From Xiphophorus maculatus (Eukaryota > Chordata > Actinopteri > Cyprinodontiformes > Poeciliidae): 64,000 nucleotides of DNA. Within the stretch, counting starts at the first letter, position 1. Each line of letters begins with the position of its first letter. Shown here in pieces: positions 63,634-64,000 of this stretch. The stretch covers positions 12,480,594 through 12,544,593 of the forward strand of contig NC_036453.1 in NCBI RefSeq assembly GCF_002775205.1, in the 5' to 3' direction. A program made the position numbers and the translations under genes. The notes under the pieces were generated by a model. It was given only the letters and a program-made list of their open reading frames with translations, was not told the origin of the DNA and made no database searches.

Positions 63634-64000
63634 CTGAGGAGAGAAGAAAATCCAAAACGTGAGTCATATAAACTCATCATTCACTACGAAAGGTGCTAGA
63701 AATCCATTACTTTATGGATCTCTGCTTTCAACCGACTAAAGAATAAAAGAAAAATCAACTCAAATCTTTCAGCTAAGATTTATTATCAAAGACAACCTGC
63801 ATAAATATAAAAAGAAGTTTTAAAAAGTGAATAAAAGCGTTCTAAACCCACTTGGACGTAACAAAAATAGTACCTTATCTGGTTCTGCTTCCCAGCAGAA
63901 ATTAAGAAGTCTTTTTGATTACTGTGGAGGAATTTTGGCCAGAAGTATTTTATTTAATTCACATTGGAAGGTTTTACAGCATTCCAGTCAGATTTTAGTC
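63634..64000 (-). other. myo7a intron, running off the window edge
   Basis: This lies upstream of the first visible myo7a exon on the minus strand. I found no further myo7a exon before the edge, so the preceding exon is outside the window. Confidence 0.6.

Overview
The window looks like a teleost fish nuclear genome segment. It has vertebrate multi-exon genes with GT-AG introns, long AT-rich introns and intergenic DNA, and many fish-type DNA-transposon remnants. I cannot fix the species from sequence alone.

Layout. (1) 1-1627 is upstream DNA and the rsf1 promoter side. (2) 1628-17195, plus strand: rsf1 (remodeling and spacing factor 1), 16 coding exons and 1856 predicted residues, with a 3' UTR to about 19200. 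Its largest exon carries ten near-identical decapeptide repeats inside a long Lys/Asp-rich tract. (3) 20174-21841, minus: an intronless TRIM-type E3 ligase (RING, B-box, coiled coil, PRY/SPRY) with an in-frame TAG at the expected Trp of the WEVEW motif. (4) 22150-27690: intergenic DNA with L2 LINE pieces and a hAT-type MITE. (5) 27692-30059, minus: aqp11, three exons, 271 residues. (6) 30060-46132: 16 kb without a conserved gene. It includes a 5.8-kb hAT-like unit (30901-36676) with matching terminal repeats and an 8-bp target-site duplication. That unit holds an open GRAMD4-like reading frame, a broken and inverted second GRAMD4-like fragment, a minisatellite, a 40-bp perfect palindrome, a LINE endonuclease fragment and a 0.54-kb direct repeat. 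(7) 46133-58779, plus: a GDPD4/GDPD5-type glycerophosphodiester phosphodiesterase, 15 coding exons and 598 residues, called gdpd4 from its neighbours. (8) 62861-63633, minus: the last four coding exons of myo7a, running off the right edge.

From memory, the human 11q13-q14 order is MYO7A-GDPD4-PAK1-AQP11-CLNS1A-RSF1. The four shared genes keep the same order and relative orientation here, read in reverse. PAK1 and CLNS1A are missing from their expected gaps, which hold transposon-rich DNA and the TRIM gene. The genes do unrelated jobs (chromatin remodelling, ubiquitin ligation, channel, phosphodiesterase, motor), so this is a conserved neighbourhood and not a functional cluster. I found no tRNA, rRNA or CRISPR. 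The least ordinary part is the composite transposon-like locus at 30.9-36.8 kb.
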